A DNA stretch of 64,000 nucleotides, taken from Chrysophaeum taylorii. Taxonomy: Eukaryota; Sar; Pelagophyceae; Pelagomonadales; Pelagomonadaceae. The position numbers and the translations under genes were made by a program. Position 1 is the stretch's first letter. The number at the start of each line of letters is the position of its first letter. Positions 43,871 through 55,934 of the stretch are shown here, piece by piece. Location: NCBI GenBank assembly GCA_029834535.1, contig JAQMWT010000396.1, positions 54,255 to 118,254 of the forward strand. Reading direction: 5' to 3'. Below the pieces are notes generated by a model. The model made no database searches and was not told the DNA's origin. It saw nothing but the letters and a program-made list of their open reading frames with translations.

Positions 43871-44420
43871 ATGGAGTCATCATGAAAGGCGTGGAGATGA
43901 CTTTAAGTGTCACGTGTCTGGAGTTGAATTGGTCGTCGTGGGCAGAGCTGTACCTTTATCGACAGGTTCATCAGTTTCATTGGACGATGACGTTGGGAAG
44001 CATCCTCCTCTCATGGATGAGGTGTGTGATAGAATTTGCTCGTAAAAACGAGAGCTTGATTCTATATTACACCGGGTGTTGTACAAAACCAGGGCATTCT
44101 CGAAAATGACTCGACGTTGAGCTTACGATGGTGGTGCGGACCTCACCTCCGACGTATCCCCGTGGTCGCAAGATTTTCAAATACCTGAGCTCGGTACTCT
44201 CTCCTCACAGTTCAGGTACGGACTCTCTACTCTATCTACAAGGCACTCCGCAAGTTCTAAATACTGACGGAGGCCTGGTACATTCCCTCGCTCGAAACAC
44301 CGCGACAAATGGCGACAGACCATCAACTCGCCCTCAATCCCTCCCCGTCTGAACGCACAGTGACTCTGATTCCACGCGCCGCTGCGCTGGGATTAGCCTA
44401 CGCCCCATGCATGATTGGGC
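43870..44420 (+). mobile_element. Possible LINE-like 3' fragment
   Basis: Plus-strand pieces (FKCHVSGVEL, SSVSLDDDVG, KIFKYLSSVL) recall the post-reverse-transcriptase region of LINE elements, where a FKYLGS-type box is usual. The last 90 bases resemble 59,545-59,635, which follows a clearer reverse-transcriptase relic. Frames are broken. Confidence 0.3.
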
Positions 44421-47400
44421 TTGTATCTAGGTAGTTGTACAAATAGTGTCGTCGGTTGCCGTTATGTATATGCTAAAATTGTGTCCAATAGGGCCGCTGG
44501 GACGCGATGATGGCTGAGGTTAACCATACTGTTCAGCAGAGTTGAAATATGTTTTATGGGATCACCAACAACAACAAACAGACCAGCGCAGGATGGTTTT
44601 TAAACTTGCGATCTCGTTTAAGGTTGGAACGTAACGCTTGATGTACGAGTGTTGACAACATGCTCTGTTGAGACTGCCGTTGTTGTTTCACTGTTCGTGC
44701 TTGAAGATCTTATTGTAGTTTCTGCAGTAAGGTTGAATTTAGTGGCGGTGATGATATATCCTCCTATCCACGGGGGTATCATTCTTTGATGACGCCCTAG
44801 CCTCTTCAACGTGGTGGTCTACGTAGTTGTTTGCCGTCTGCCGCGAACGAAATGTGAGTTAGTGTAAGGCCCAGGGGCGTGCAGGCTATGAACGTGTGTT
44901 TCGTCCATAGCTTTACCGAACCTCCTCGTCGTTTGCAAGAGAGCTTTCAAAAAATACACCCCAAAAAGCTGATGGTGCGCGAGTTTTAGTTCGCTTGGGT
45001 TATTATGATGTGCGCGAAGTCGCAAAGTGATCCAAAGAAAGCGCGATCAGGCGAGGATAGATGGCGGGCTTGAAGTAATTAGAAGGACCTTTATCCCAAA
45101 GTCATCGCGAGAGAGAGCTCCTTAATTCGGGTTGAATATCGATCCGTAGACAGACACCAAGAGTACAGACGGGCCCGGTCCATGTTTCTGTCGATAGATT
45201 CGTGCGAAAGTTGTGCGGCGGTGGTCATTAGAGCCGTAGTGGTGCCCTCTGGAGAGTCGGTCGGTACCTTGCTTTACTGTCGCGCTGGGCACATTTTGCG
45301 AAGTCCCTCGTCATCTTTGAAAAGGCGTCGAGCACGCTAACATCCGACGCGTTGGACCTGGCTCTGCCCGCTTATAACTATTGTCGGGATGTGTTTTTTC
45401 GACGGACGTCAGCATCGATGTCGCACTCGTTTTTCCTTGAGGTCATACTTCTGTTCTTTCGAGGCGGGAGAGATCGCGAAGCGGCGTAAGAGGAAGTCCG
45501 TCTCACAACCTGATACTTTCACAGGCGAGCTATCGTCTGCTGTCGTCTGATGTCAGGCCAAGACACACAGTGGCAGAGTTGTGAATGGAAGAAGTCGGGG
45601 TGGTCATAACGGACCAGGAGTCGGAACGTCGACGACGCAGGGGTAGTCAGGTGAGCGCGGGTGTCGTGAACGAATCCTCGACGCTGCGGAACCTCCCCTA
45701 AAAAACGGACGTAATTATTGTTACTACTAATAATACAAAATTTCGCTATGTATTTTTAGTACGAATACAAATTTGCGGCATGTTTGGCGCTCTTATCATC
45801 GCTTTCGTGATTTTTTTTTTTTTGTGTGTCCGAAAGCTAGCCGTTGACAATTTTTTGAATTATGACGTGCGAGCCGTTGCCAACAACGGCTGAAAAAGAT
45901 TCCGAGAACGGTCGAATATGTCGTAGGCGAGCCGTGTTGACAGCTTCTACCTGCTCCATCGAAAATCACGCCGTTATGTCGGAGCCGTTGGCTTTTTCAC
46001 TTTTTCTTGAGTCTCGAGCTCTCGAACATTCCAAGAACGATGCTCATGCGTCAGATTCATAATAACGTAGCACTTCAAGGTTCGACCAATTCTTTCTTCC
46101 GAATAACGACTTCCAAGAATTCCGAGAACAATGGAAAGCCTCGAGAAAATTTTAATTGTTTCGTGGTAGCCAGTTGTCTGCGTCGATAGACTTCGCGCGA
46201 ACGCAGCAGTTCAAGTTTGGAACAGAAAGCATAGAATAAAGAGTGATGCCCACGTCTCAGGAACTCGCGGACCAGCGACGGCGTCTGCTCCAAAAAGAGC
46301 GGCGCCTGGTCGCGAGAGACACGAGCGGGCGCGCGGCGACGAGGTTGCGAGGGCGGCGAAGAACGCCAACTCGCAGGCCGCCGCGATACGAAGCCAAGAG
46401 CGCGCCTTGCGCCACGCGACCAGGCTGCGATTAGGAGGGCGGCGAAGGACGCGAACCGCATGGCCGCGAAGAGGATCCATGAGGCTGCGGTCGTCAGGAG
46501 TCGCGGCGTTGAAGCTAAACACGATGATGCGGTCGACACCACCACCGGCGAAACTGATGCGATACATGAATGCGACGATCGATGATGACAACCAGGCTGC
46601 GAGAGAGACGCAAGACGACGATGCGCTCGGCACCAGCTGCGAAAGTGATGCCGTTCATGAACTCAAGCATGACTAGGAGGCTGCGGTCGCCACGAGGGGC
46701 AAGGACTTTGAATGCAACGGCACAAAACCTGGCGACATACCAGCCACGACCCAAGCCAAAGATGGCAATGCTCTCATCACCACCGCCGAGAAAGTCACGC
46801 GGTAGATGAATTTCGGGGGGATGACAACCAGGTCGAGGTTGACAACCACGCTGCGGACCAGAAAACAAGCGCAACGCGTCGACGGCGCCACCTTCTTCGT
46901 TCTGACGATGCTGCAGCACACGAACGAAACCTCGAAGCGAGACGAGATGCTCGCATGCGTATCTGCGTTCTGACGCGAACGCTGGCGATGCTTGCGCGAC
47001 AAGCACAGTCCAAGCTCGGGCTGCGAGTAAGCGGCGGCGCCGTACTAGTCCCGCGTCTGATACGTTCGAACGCTATGCACAAAAAAAATTTTGCCTCTCG
47101 GCACGGGAAATTTCGGATTACCTCCTCGCAAGCAAGCGACGAGCCGACATGCTGGAAGCTTGTCATCGTTCGACCACATATAGTGAGTGAGTGAGTGAGT
47201 GAGTGAGTGGCCCACGAACTTTCTTTCTGCGAGGACAGATTTTGTTTTGATCGTTTTTCCTTGCAATGTGAATCAGTCCACGGCGGTGTCAGAATATGAC
47301 CGAGTTATCCTCGACGGCGCGACCCTTCAACATTTTCGAGACAACGCCGTTCATCTTGGCGCTTTGCATCTTGTCTTACGAGCATCGTCAGCTTCGCACT

Positions 47401-49550
47401 TTTAACGCAACCAGAGCTTGTTTTGCACTACCATCGCAAGAAATGCAAAACGACGCGTTTCTCGCGCGCGGAGGCCACCGACCCTTACGAAGAAGAGACC
47501 CCGAATGTCTCGAAAACTACCGACACCCAGGTACCGCGATATGCCAGGATCAACACCACTACGCCGGTTTTCGATATTTTATTGGTCGCCTGAGAGACGA
47601 AGCTACTCTCGACATGTTCTAATCCACAGAGGATAACTGGCTGAAGCCGGCAACCAAGACCGTTTGGCCGGTTTCTCGCGTAGGAGTGATGACAATGAAA
47701 TGAAGACTGTGGTTCCACCACTGTCGTCGTCATTCGATTCGTGGGGTCAGTCACCACGCGACATGCTGGAACGCATCGCCGACGCTCTTGCGACCGTCCG
47801 TCACAAGGGAACCCCACTGCTCTTTAATAACGATCACCACGAACCTCGATTTAAAGCTGAGCCTACACTCTCGACGCCATCGCCACACATCGTCGCGCGC
47901 GATGTGTGTTTGGTCAGTTCTCTGAAGGATGTGCCTGAAGAGCGTACATAGGTATTCGGGGTATCGGTGTATATCAAAAGAAGCAGCAGATGTATGGGTA
48001 CTGGAAAAAAAAAAGTCTGCGCCACTCAAACTCGTTTTTTCGGAAAGAGACGATTCAAAGCCTCGATCAATCGTCGAGAGGGCCGCTGCGCGCTGACTAT
48101 TTCCAAGCCGCGACGGGCGAGAAGCCGTTGAGTTTTGCGGACACGTCCCCCGACCATATTATTTTGTGCCGGGCTTTATACCCAGGGGCCGACGCGTTTT
48201 GCTATTATTGTCGTCGCCGCGCCTCATACTCGGCTGCCTGAACGAGTAACCGCCGGCTTCGTGTCTTTGCGCCGCAAGCCACCACCCCCAGGGGCTTGAA
48301 TGAATTGACAAAGGACCACCACGAGTGAAAAGGAAGAAAGTAAGTCACTGTCTTTGGAGGACAGAGGTAGCTGCAACGGTAGCAGCTCGTATCCCTCGGG
48401 AAGGGCACACTCTCTGTCTTGTTAGATAGGAATCTTACGTATCATCAGACACTCGTACGCGCTAAGCCCAAACCCCAACAGCTCGCCGCATTGTTTTCAA
48501 TCCGACGACTCTAGTGTCCAAGTCCCGGTTTCCCCAAAACCACTCTTAAAACTCCGACCTACCACCGTCAATGAGGTTCTCGAACGATGTCAATTTGGAT
48601 ATTCACGCCGTTCGGGCCAAGTCTCGGACACTAAGGCCGACACTCCTGAGCCTAGCGATGTTCCATGCTCCCGCAAAGAACGCCTACTTTCGATACACTA
48701 TACGGAGACTTCCTCCGAAGCTTGGCAACCTTGATAACACCACGTCGCCCTCGACTGCATCCCCCGCCACTTCTGATGATGACAAAATCCGTGTCGTCAA
48801 CAATTCAATCGCATGAATTTTGGACTGGCGCGGGTGATAAAGGCCCCACCTCCGAACCGAATACCTTCAAGGTCCGGCATTCCTCGTTTCTACAACCGTA
48901 CTCAGACCACCCCCGGCAATGGCACCCTCACCTCCACGACTCCCACTGCAAATATTGCCGATGTCCCGCCTTGTAGTACCTTCCGTACGACTGAGATATC
49001 AGACGATGTCGCCGACTACGGTTTGCAGTCGAGTCACACACCAAGATTCACTCCCTCCATGGGTGATGATGAGCAACTGCTTGATGGTGGAGCTTTATTC
49101 TGCTTCAATTGCGGATGGTTTTTAAGGCGCTCTACAGGCAGCTCACCTCCCTTGTGATACCTAGCTCAAGAAACGCCAATTATCTCGGACATGTATCGTG
49201 TCGACCGGCTAGCCATACATTCCGAGTACAGGAAACTCATGCCAAGTCGCCAACTTCTTTACCAGACACTTCCTGTTGTGGAATTCCACCTTGGATACCT
49301 ACCTTTCTGGATCCGTCGCAGACGATATTTATTATCAGGCCGCACATCAATTTCGTCGTCGTTGTGAAAGCTAAAAATGCAGCAGACACTCCTGCTGCTT
49401 ACAAGTCACGACAAGGTATTATTGCAGCGTTTTGCACCTTTACTACAGAGAAAAAAGAATAGGGTTGTAAAACAACCTTATCATTTAATAATAATCTTAT
49501 TTTACCTTTTACAAAACTTTACTACCCCTGGTCGCTCGCTCGCCTAGAGT
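44421..49550. other. Long stretch without a supportable gene
   Basis: No recognised domain on either strand. 45,690-45,850 is AT-rich. 46,240-47,000 contains degenerate internal repeats. A (GAGT)n microsatellite lies at about 47,178-47,210. 48,480-49,450 has plus-strand open frames with Pro/Ser/Thr-rich products that I cannot assign. Composition and broken frames suggest old mobile-element debris. Confidence 0.35.
47178..47210. repeat. (GAGT)n microsatellite
   Basis: About seven perfect GAGT units, flanked by unique sequence. Confidence 0.9.
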
Positions 49551-49559
49551 CAATAATGG

Positions 49560-49577
49560 TTTTACTATACCCTCGAC
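49560..49577 (+). repeat. Left 18-bp direct repeat flanking hAT copy b
   Basis: TTTTACTATACCCTCGAC matches 52,370-52,387 at 17 of 18 positions, in the same orientation, on the other side of the transposase relic. Confidence 0.6.
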
Positions 49578-49599
49578 GTGAGCTCTGGGCGTGACGTTT

Positions 49600-52323
49600 T
49601 TTTTCGTCGAGAATGTGGCTGCGAACAAAGAAATGCCGAGACCACCAGCTGCGGGAAGAAGGAGGAAGAAGCGACGAGGAATCTCTCCGGTGGCCATCCC
49701 GGCACAATCGTACCGCGATAATACACCGAAAAAAGGAGTCCCATTCCTCGAGGCGTGTGGTTGTTGCATGTCAAGAGGGCTTGACGGGCGATCCTCCTGA
49801 GAGTGCGCGAAGGAAGAAGACTCGTTGCTGCACCTACGCGAAGCGGGAGCACTTGTTACGAGTTGATCAAGTGCTACAGGAAGGGGCTTATTATCGTGGA
49901 ACACCACTGAGCCGGTGCAGCACTTCAAGCGTCGCGCAGAAATCTGAAAACGCCGCCAAAGTCGTTGAGCTTTCGATGAATAGCGCAGCAGCCGCCGCGT
50001 CTGTGCAGGCAAAGCAACGACCTTTGGGCACACTCGATGCTACTGTGGCGACTGGCGGGAAACAAGATGGCAGCAGTCACACTGGCCTTTTCATCGTGCT
50101 TCTATTAATTTGTTTGGGAACCAGCGCATATCCAAAAAACAGACATTCGACGATCCGCACTTCCACAACATGCTCCAAGAAGCCTACTTTCAACAGCTTG
50201 GCGGCGGCGTCCATTCTTTGGGCGTAACGGTCTCTTGTACTGGGTGCGACCAGAGTCCGAGAAGTTCACCCGCTTGATGAAGCAACGTCGTGGCCATCGA
50301 GACGAACGCCGCCGCCGCCCAGGGCAACAACGCCTTCGAAGCTGTTGACTTCAGTTTCATCCCGGGTGGCTGGGATCGAAACCTGGTTGTTTGCCTCGGC
50401 CTACCGCGCATCGCTGACGGGACCGCACCTACAACGGCACGGCTGTTGGAGGACGTCGCCATCTCAATCGCACCACGGGCGCTTCGTTTAAAGCAGGCGT
50501 CGCGAACGTTGTCCAGGATTTCCGCAGCACTCTCCGTTTGACATGCACAAGATCTGCGAAATCTCAAGATCGGCTTTTGGCGACCTCGTCCGCGCCAAGA
50601 AAACGAAGCCCGTCAATCCGTTCCCTGAGGGCGTCCGGGTCATGCAGCGGGCGCACAATAAGTATTTTTCGTACGTGACGCGCCTGGGTGAGCTTCACAG
50701 TCTGTGACCTCAGACAGCCTAAATTCGGGGACCTAAACGGAATTCGGCGTGGCTGCGTGCCACAGCCTGCTGCGCTCTGTGCTGAATCGACCTCTTCTTC
50801 GTCTGTAAAAGATGATCCAACATACGGTCCCTTGGCGACTGTCAGACGAGCAGTGGAAGGAGATCGTCGATTCCGAAGCGATTCTCCGGATCGCCGACAA
50901 GGCCAAAAAATTGGTCCAGCACGATGACAAATTTCTGTAGACCTGCGCCACCCCCGGCGCGAGAACGTTGTCGCAGTCGTCGACACGCCTCACCCAGTCC
51001 CCACAACTGCCACGAGCGATATGGAGCTCACACTGACGGGCAAGATCTGCATCGAGCGCGCCCCCCAGCTCGAAGCACAGAGCGGCGCTATTGTGGGAAC
51101 GAGGATGACGATCTCAATTATTGCGACTACAAAGGCCCACGGACCGCGAGCTCATCGCCACGCTCGTCGATTTTAGGACGCTCAGCTCTAAGTATCTCGG
51201 TGAAAACATCAAACATATAGCCAAGAAGCTACTCGAGCGGGTGTATGTTGAGTACGCCACGAACGCCTTTCACTATGAACGCAAGAAAAAGGACGCCAAC
51301 GAGGCTAAGGCTGCCGCGGCTCCCACGGCTACTTCCAACCTGGCCACTACTCCGGTGGACACCATGTCTGCCTCAGCTCCAGTTCGAGAAGTTTTAGACA
51401 TCGAAGATTCGAGCGAGGACGACGACGACGACGGCCAGCTCACATACTCAGCGACCTCGCTCGACGACGACGACGGCCAAGCTCACATACTCGGCGACCT
51501 CGCTCGACGACGACGACGGCCAAGCTCACATACTCGGCGACCTCGCTCGACGACGACGACGGCCAGCTCACATACTCGGCGACCTCGCTCGACGACGACG
51601 ACGGCCAGCTCACATACTCAGCGACCTCGCTCGACGACGACGACGGCCAGCTCACATACTCAGCGACCTCGCTCGACGACGACGACGGCCAGCTCACATA
51701 CTCAGCGACCTCGCTCGACGACGACGACGGCCAGCTCACATACTCGGCGACCTCGCTCGACGACGACGACGGCCAAGCTCATACTCAGCGACTGGGGTAT
51801 ACCAAAGGAAGCAGACGCCGAAGCAGCAACCGACGAGGAGCTGGTCCCGGATTTTGCGGCGGAGTTCGATGAAGTGTTCGCAGACTACTACTGGATCCGA
51901 TACGCGGTTGGGGGATCAAATGGGAAATTGAGTTCGACGAACGGAAGAAAGTCAAGAAGCTGGATCTCGTCGAGCACCTCCTACCCCTCCGTGTGGGCAA
52001 GCTCTAAAAGAAGATCGAGAAAGACAGAAAGTACGGCTACCGCTCCAAGCTGGAGATCTTCACGAGGCTCCATCGGCACCACGCTTCCTGCCGAGAGCGT
52101 CTGCGAACGAATCATCTCGGCCTGCAACATCGTTCTGACCGAGGGTAACTCGCTTTTTGGCGACGAGGAATGCGACATGCTCGTCCTCCTCTTGCGCATG
52201 AACCGCGAGTTCATGGAGTGGGCCCGAGGCAAATACGGCATTATCGCCAACGTCGGCGACGAGACCACGATCCCCGACAAAGAAAACCAAGAGGACGACA
52301 CGGACGACCCGCCGGAAGAGTAG
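49600..52323 (+). mobile_element. hAT-like transposase relic, copy b
   Basis: Plus-strand blocks across frames: KKQTFDDPHFHNMLQEAYF (about 50,137), DRNLVVCLGLPRIADGTAPT (about 50,375), MHKICEISRSAFGDLVRAKK (about 50,542), VNPFPEGVRVM (about 50,610), WRLSDEQWKEIVDSEAIL (about 50,835), LTGKICIERAPQLEAQSG (about 51,035), and RELIATLVDFRTL (about 51,147). The C-terminal LPAESVCERIISACNIVLTE with MLVLLLRMNREF (about 52,085-52,215) fits the hAT dimerisation domain. The end is acidic. Multiple frameshifts and stops make it inactive. hAT enzymes carry out cut-and-paste transposition. Copies a (1-1,900) and c (60,990-61,740) belong to the same family. Confidence 0.75.
51405..51795 (+). repeat. 42-bp tandem repeats inside hAT copy b, about 9 units
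   Basis: The unit encodes SATSLDDDDGQLTY in one frame. Unit starts are spaced 42 bp, but units containing GGCCAAGCTC instead of GGCCAGCTC are 43 bp long and shift the frame. The reading therefore moves from an acidic to an Arg-rich and back to other products along the array. Confidence 0.9.
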
Positions 52324-52369
52324 GCGGCGTGCGAATGCCATGGATTTGGCGAAGAAAAATGCATGCCTA

Positions 52370-52387
52370 TTTTACTTTACCCTCGAC
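52370..52387 (+). repeat. Right 18-bp direct repeat flanking hAT copy b
   Basis: TTTTACTTTACCCTCGAC is the partner of 49,560-49,577. A typical hAT target duplication is 8 bp, so this could be a longer fortuitous or older repeat. Confidence 0.6.
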
Positions 52388-52559
52388 TCGATAAGCACCT
52401 GGTCGCCACTTGATTTTATGGCTCTCCTTCTACTACCGATGTGGAAGTAGTCTACATTCAAACTTCGCTACACTCCTTGGCAAACTGGTTTGCATGCAAG
52501 TAGCCTGCCGACCAGATTTCTCGCAAGCTCTAGGGCGATGTTTCTAGAGGTATGCACTC

Positions 52560-53280
52560 TCCTACGTAGGTGCATGTTTTCATATGCTCCAACAACACAT
52601 CTCCTGCGGTATCTCAGGAAAAAAACCGGTGGAGAACAGAGAGCTCTTCGTCTTTGGTTTTTCCCTACAGGGAATGTTATTGTGGAACCACTCGCGATTA
52701 GTCAATTCGCGCTAACAGAGTGGACTTGTCTACCAGGATAAAAAAGATGTTGCTACTGGCAAATTTGACCCTCGAGTTGCTATGGTCGACGCTGACAATT
52801 TTCTCCATTCCTTGCACGAGAAGTCCACAACCGGTTTTATCACTTTGATTGTTTTATTTCCTAAAAAATTGCAACCAATCGTTTCGTGCTCGAAGAAGCG
52901 GAGGTCATTGCTCTAAACATTTGTGTTGATGAAGCAGTCTGGCTCCGCAAACTACTGCTTGAGCTTTTTTTCGTGGTTAATAAATCCCACATTCTTCTTT
53001 ATTAACACGATAAAGATTTTTGACGACGCAGACAACCAATCCTATTGCCGACGATATGCGTTTTTATTCGGAGCTTACCTCGGATAATGCTGCAACCGTA
53101 CATACTTCTCGATAGCTCCTCTCGCAACTAAGCCCGGTCTACGCGCTGTGGTTCAAGATTCGCGACGAGTTCTTCACGTCTGTTGTGGCAAATTATTAAA
53201 TGTGGCTGATGGGTACACCAAAAACCTCTTGCTGTCGACGTTGCTACGTTCCGTTCTCTCCTAGGACCTAGGCTAGGTGC
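52560..53280 (+). mobile_element. Ty1/Copia relic, RNase H portion
   Basis: Plus-strand blocks: HLLRYLRKKTGG (about 52,590), KSTTGFITL (about 52,825), EAEVIALNICVDEAVWLRKL (about 52,895), and LNVADGYTKNLL (about 53,195), where ADIFTKPL is usual. The order and spacing fit the RNase H end of Copia. It is degenerate, and reverse transcriptase is not visible upstream, where hAT copy b ends. It differs in sequence from the Copia relic at 21.8-23.7 kb. Confidence 0.65.
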
Positions 53281-55112
53281 GCATCATGTCACCTCCGGCT
53301 GCCAAACCAAGAAGAGACCCAATGACTAACCCTCGGGTGACCACCACCACCAAAATGTCGTTAAACTAGTCCTTATTTATCTATCACCTTGTGACCTTTT
53401 TTCGTTCCGATTTCATATGCTCGCAGTCTAGCACTTGGACTTCGCCAACCCAGTTACAGGACCACGCCTCATATAACCGAGGCATACCACTCTCCAACCC
53501 CCACTTGGAACATGCACCTCTAGGCGATACAAACCTCCACGTTCACCTTTGTATATCGTCGTCGTCATCATCATTGGAGGAGGAGGATTACATTCTCGAG
53601 AAAGTATCATCTCCCCATACTCCAAACGCCGTGCTCAACATCTTTTGCTGTCGTGGCAACACACGACGACCAACAGCTCGTGGCGACACGCAAAATTAAC
53701 CTCACACTTTTGTACCCGCGCATGCAGACTCTTTTGGACAATTTGCGGACGTGCTGAAACTAAACGTTGTTCCTCTTCTTCGAGCTGGGGAAATAAATGC
53801 GCGTGCCACGCTCTTCTTACTTGGCTGCCGTCACTCTTCCATGTCAGAGTATGGCGGATGCCCTACTTCCATCCGAGCCGGCCTCTTGTTGAGAAACAGT
53901 TTTTCGCTTTGCTCAGTGCACACTACTAACGTTGGACACCATTATTATCGAAAATGTTATGCCTAACGTGCGAGCAGCACCCGAATGAATATACACACTG
54001 CTGCACTATTAAACGTTGCATTGGCTATACTTCGGTCATTCTCGTACCTCCAACGCCTCGACCTCTGGTGATGGTACTACTAAGCATCGCAATATACCAC
54101 TTTACTTTATTTGCTCGGCGCCCCGCTGGATACTAACGATCTCGAAGGATCCACTTTTCATTGGGTAACTCTACCGCCAAACCTAGAGACGGACTGCTTC
54201 GTGCCTGACGACTTATAGCTCACGGATACCATCCCTTCGGTACCGTATCGTCCACAATCGTCGTGTACTATGGGCATACATATAAGGGTCGTGTACTATG
54301 GGCATACATATAAGGTCCGAAATCCTTGCTATCGCACGATTCTACCTCTCAAGTAGCTACGTATATATATCAGACAACTATGTCAGATGTGGTTGCCACG
54401 CTTCTTTGTTTCCTTCATGATCTCTGATTGGATATCTAACAGCGGAAACTATCTCTAACACTCTGGTCTTCATTTTCTTTTGTATCATCACGCATATTAT
54501 TATCATTATCATTCCAAGCCTTTCCCTTCTACCCATATTATTATCAACCGCCGTCTTCTGATTACAACCCTACCAATAATGAAGCCGATGATCCTTCGTC
54601 TGAACATGAGCAGAGAGAAAATGTGTTTCCTCTGTAGTCTCGCACTCCTCCTTTCTTGCTGTTCATAACTTTCATCGTTGACCGCTCTTACTAAGAAGAC
54701 TCCAACCCCAACCTAATAACTAACAAGCTTCGTTTCTTTCGACGTCGTATTCAAACGAAACAACGGCTCTTGCGTGGCTGGCTGGCCACTTCACTTCATG
54801 TGACTTCTGCAGTTCCACCACCATTTCTCAGGAGATATCCTCAGATTGCCTTGCCCATTCTAGACATCTCGAGGGGGTGTCCTACCCCCTTATTATTCCG
54901 TCCGTTGAGAATGCGATGTCTCCCTTACCCTTATTTTTTCCTCTTACTACTACGCAAACAATTAGTCCTTTTCCTCTGATTTGCCGCGCAGGCTCATCAA
55001 CATATGGTCTAGCGACGTCCCCGTAGGCCTGTAGGATGATGTACCCTTGTTCCCTGAACTTAACCTGCCAGAAGATGGTTCTTCCGTGACTTTTTTATAC
55101 TGCACCAGATAT
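53281..55112. other. No gene recognised
   Basis: AT-rich sequence with broken plus-strand frames, possibly further retroelement debris. A 25-bp segment containing GGGCATACATATAAGG is tandemly doubled at about 54,259-54,316. The last 130 bases are the 3' flank of the ankyrin gene. Confidence 0.4.
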
Positions 55113-55248
55113 TTATAAAACCTCCTTTTGATTGTGGGAAAAAAGGTCGAGGCCAGTCATAGCCTTCCATCGGCGCTGGAGGGCACTCCGCTGGTCGCGG
55201 CGGGTCGCGTCGTCGAGGAGGGCTGCCGCTTCTTCGAGGACGTCCCGG

Positions 55249-55279
<31 letters not shown>

Positions 55280-55934
55280 ACGGCGGGGATTTGAGGGGTA
55301 ATGGTTTCGATGGCACGACCCTCTTCTTTGTCATCACCAACGGTTTTGGGGTCTCGGTGGGGGTAATCGTCGTTTTCGTTCGAGGAGGACGTCTTCTTCT
55401 CCGCCGTTCCTTTCGCTCTTTCGCGCGAATCAAATCCTCCACTTCTTCCGATACCCGCATTGGCGCCTTCCGAATGCACAAAAACTCCGTCTCGCGACAC
55501 GCTTTCGCGCCGCGCTGCAACAACAGCCTCGCTAGATCCAGATTTCCCCCAACGAGATCGAGGGGAGCGTGGCCGGCCTTGTCGACGTGATTGACGTCCG
55601 CGCCGTTATCCAGAAGAAACTCGACCAGCTCAAGCCTTGCCCGCGGGCCGCACGCGGTCGACAGCGACGACTGGCCGAGCTCGTTGACATGCTGCGGATC
55701 CGCGCCGGCGCGGACAAGCATCTTGCAGAGGCGGAGATTGCGCCTGCGAACGGCATAATGCAGAGGCGTATTCTTGAAATCGTTCGAGTTTCCGATGCGC
55801 GGGTCTCCCCCTTGGCTCAGCAGCCCGTGGATCTCGATCAATCCCCCAGTCCGACACTCCTCGTACAGGGACACGCCGTCGCTGTACGGCGGCCCATACT
55901 TCGCAAACAAGTACGAATCTAATATATCCATCAT
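55113..55934 (-). CDS. Ankyrin-repeat protein with a basic and polyserine tail
   Basis: The protein has 273 residues. I use the first ATG (55,934), since the frame extends upstream only through non-ATG codons. After a short N-terminus (DILDSYLFAKYG), four ankyrin repeats are visible: SLYEECRTGGLIEIHGLLSQ, KNTPLHYAVRRRNLRLCKML, GQSSLSTACGPRARLELVEF with NGADVNHVD, and GHAPLDLVGGNLDLARLLLQ. A strongly basic segment (RKERRRRRRPPR) and a Ser/Pro-rich linker with a run of serines follow. The C-terminus has an amphipathic helix (VLEEAAALLDDATRRDQRSA). It is intronless with no obvious signal peptide, so it is probably a soluble protein-interaction scaffold that may be nuclear. Its partners are unknown. 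Confidence 0.85.
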
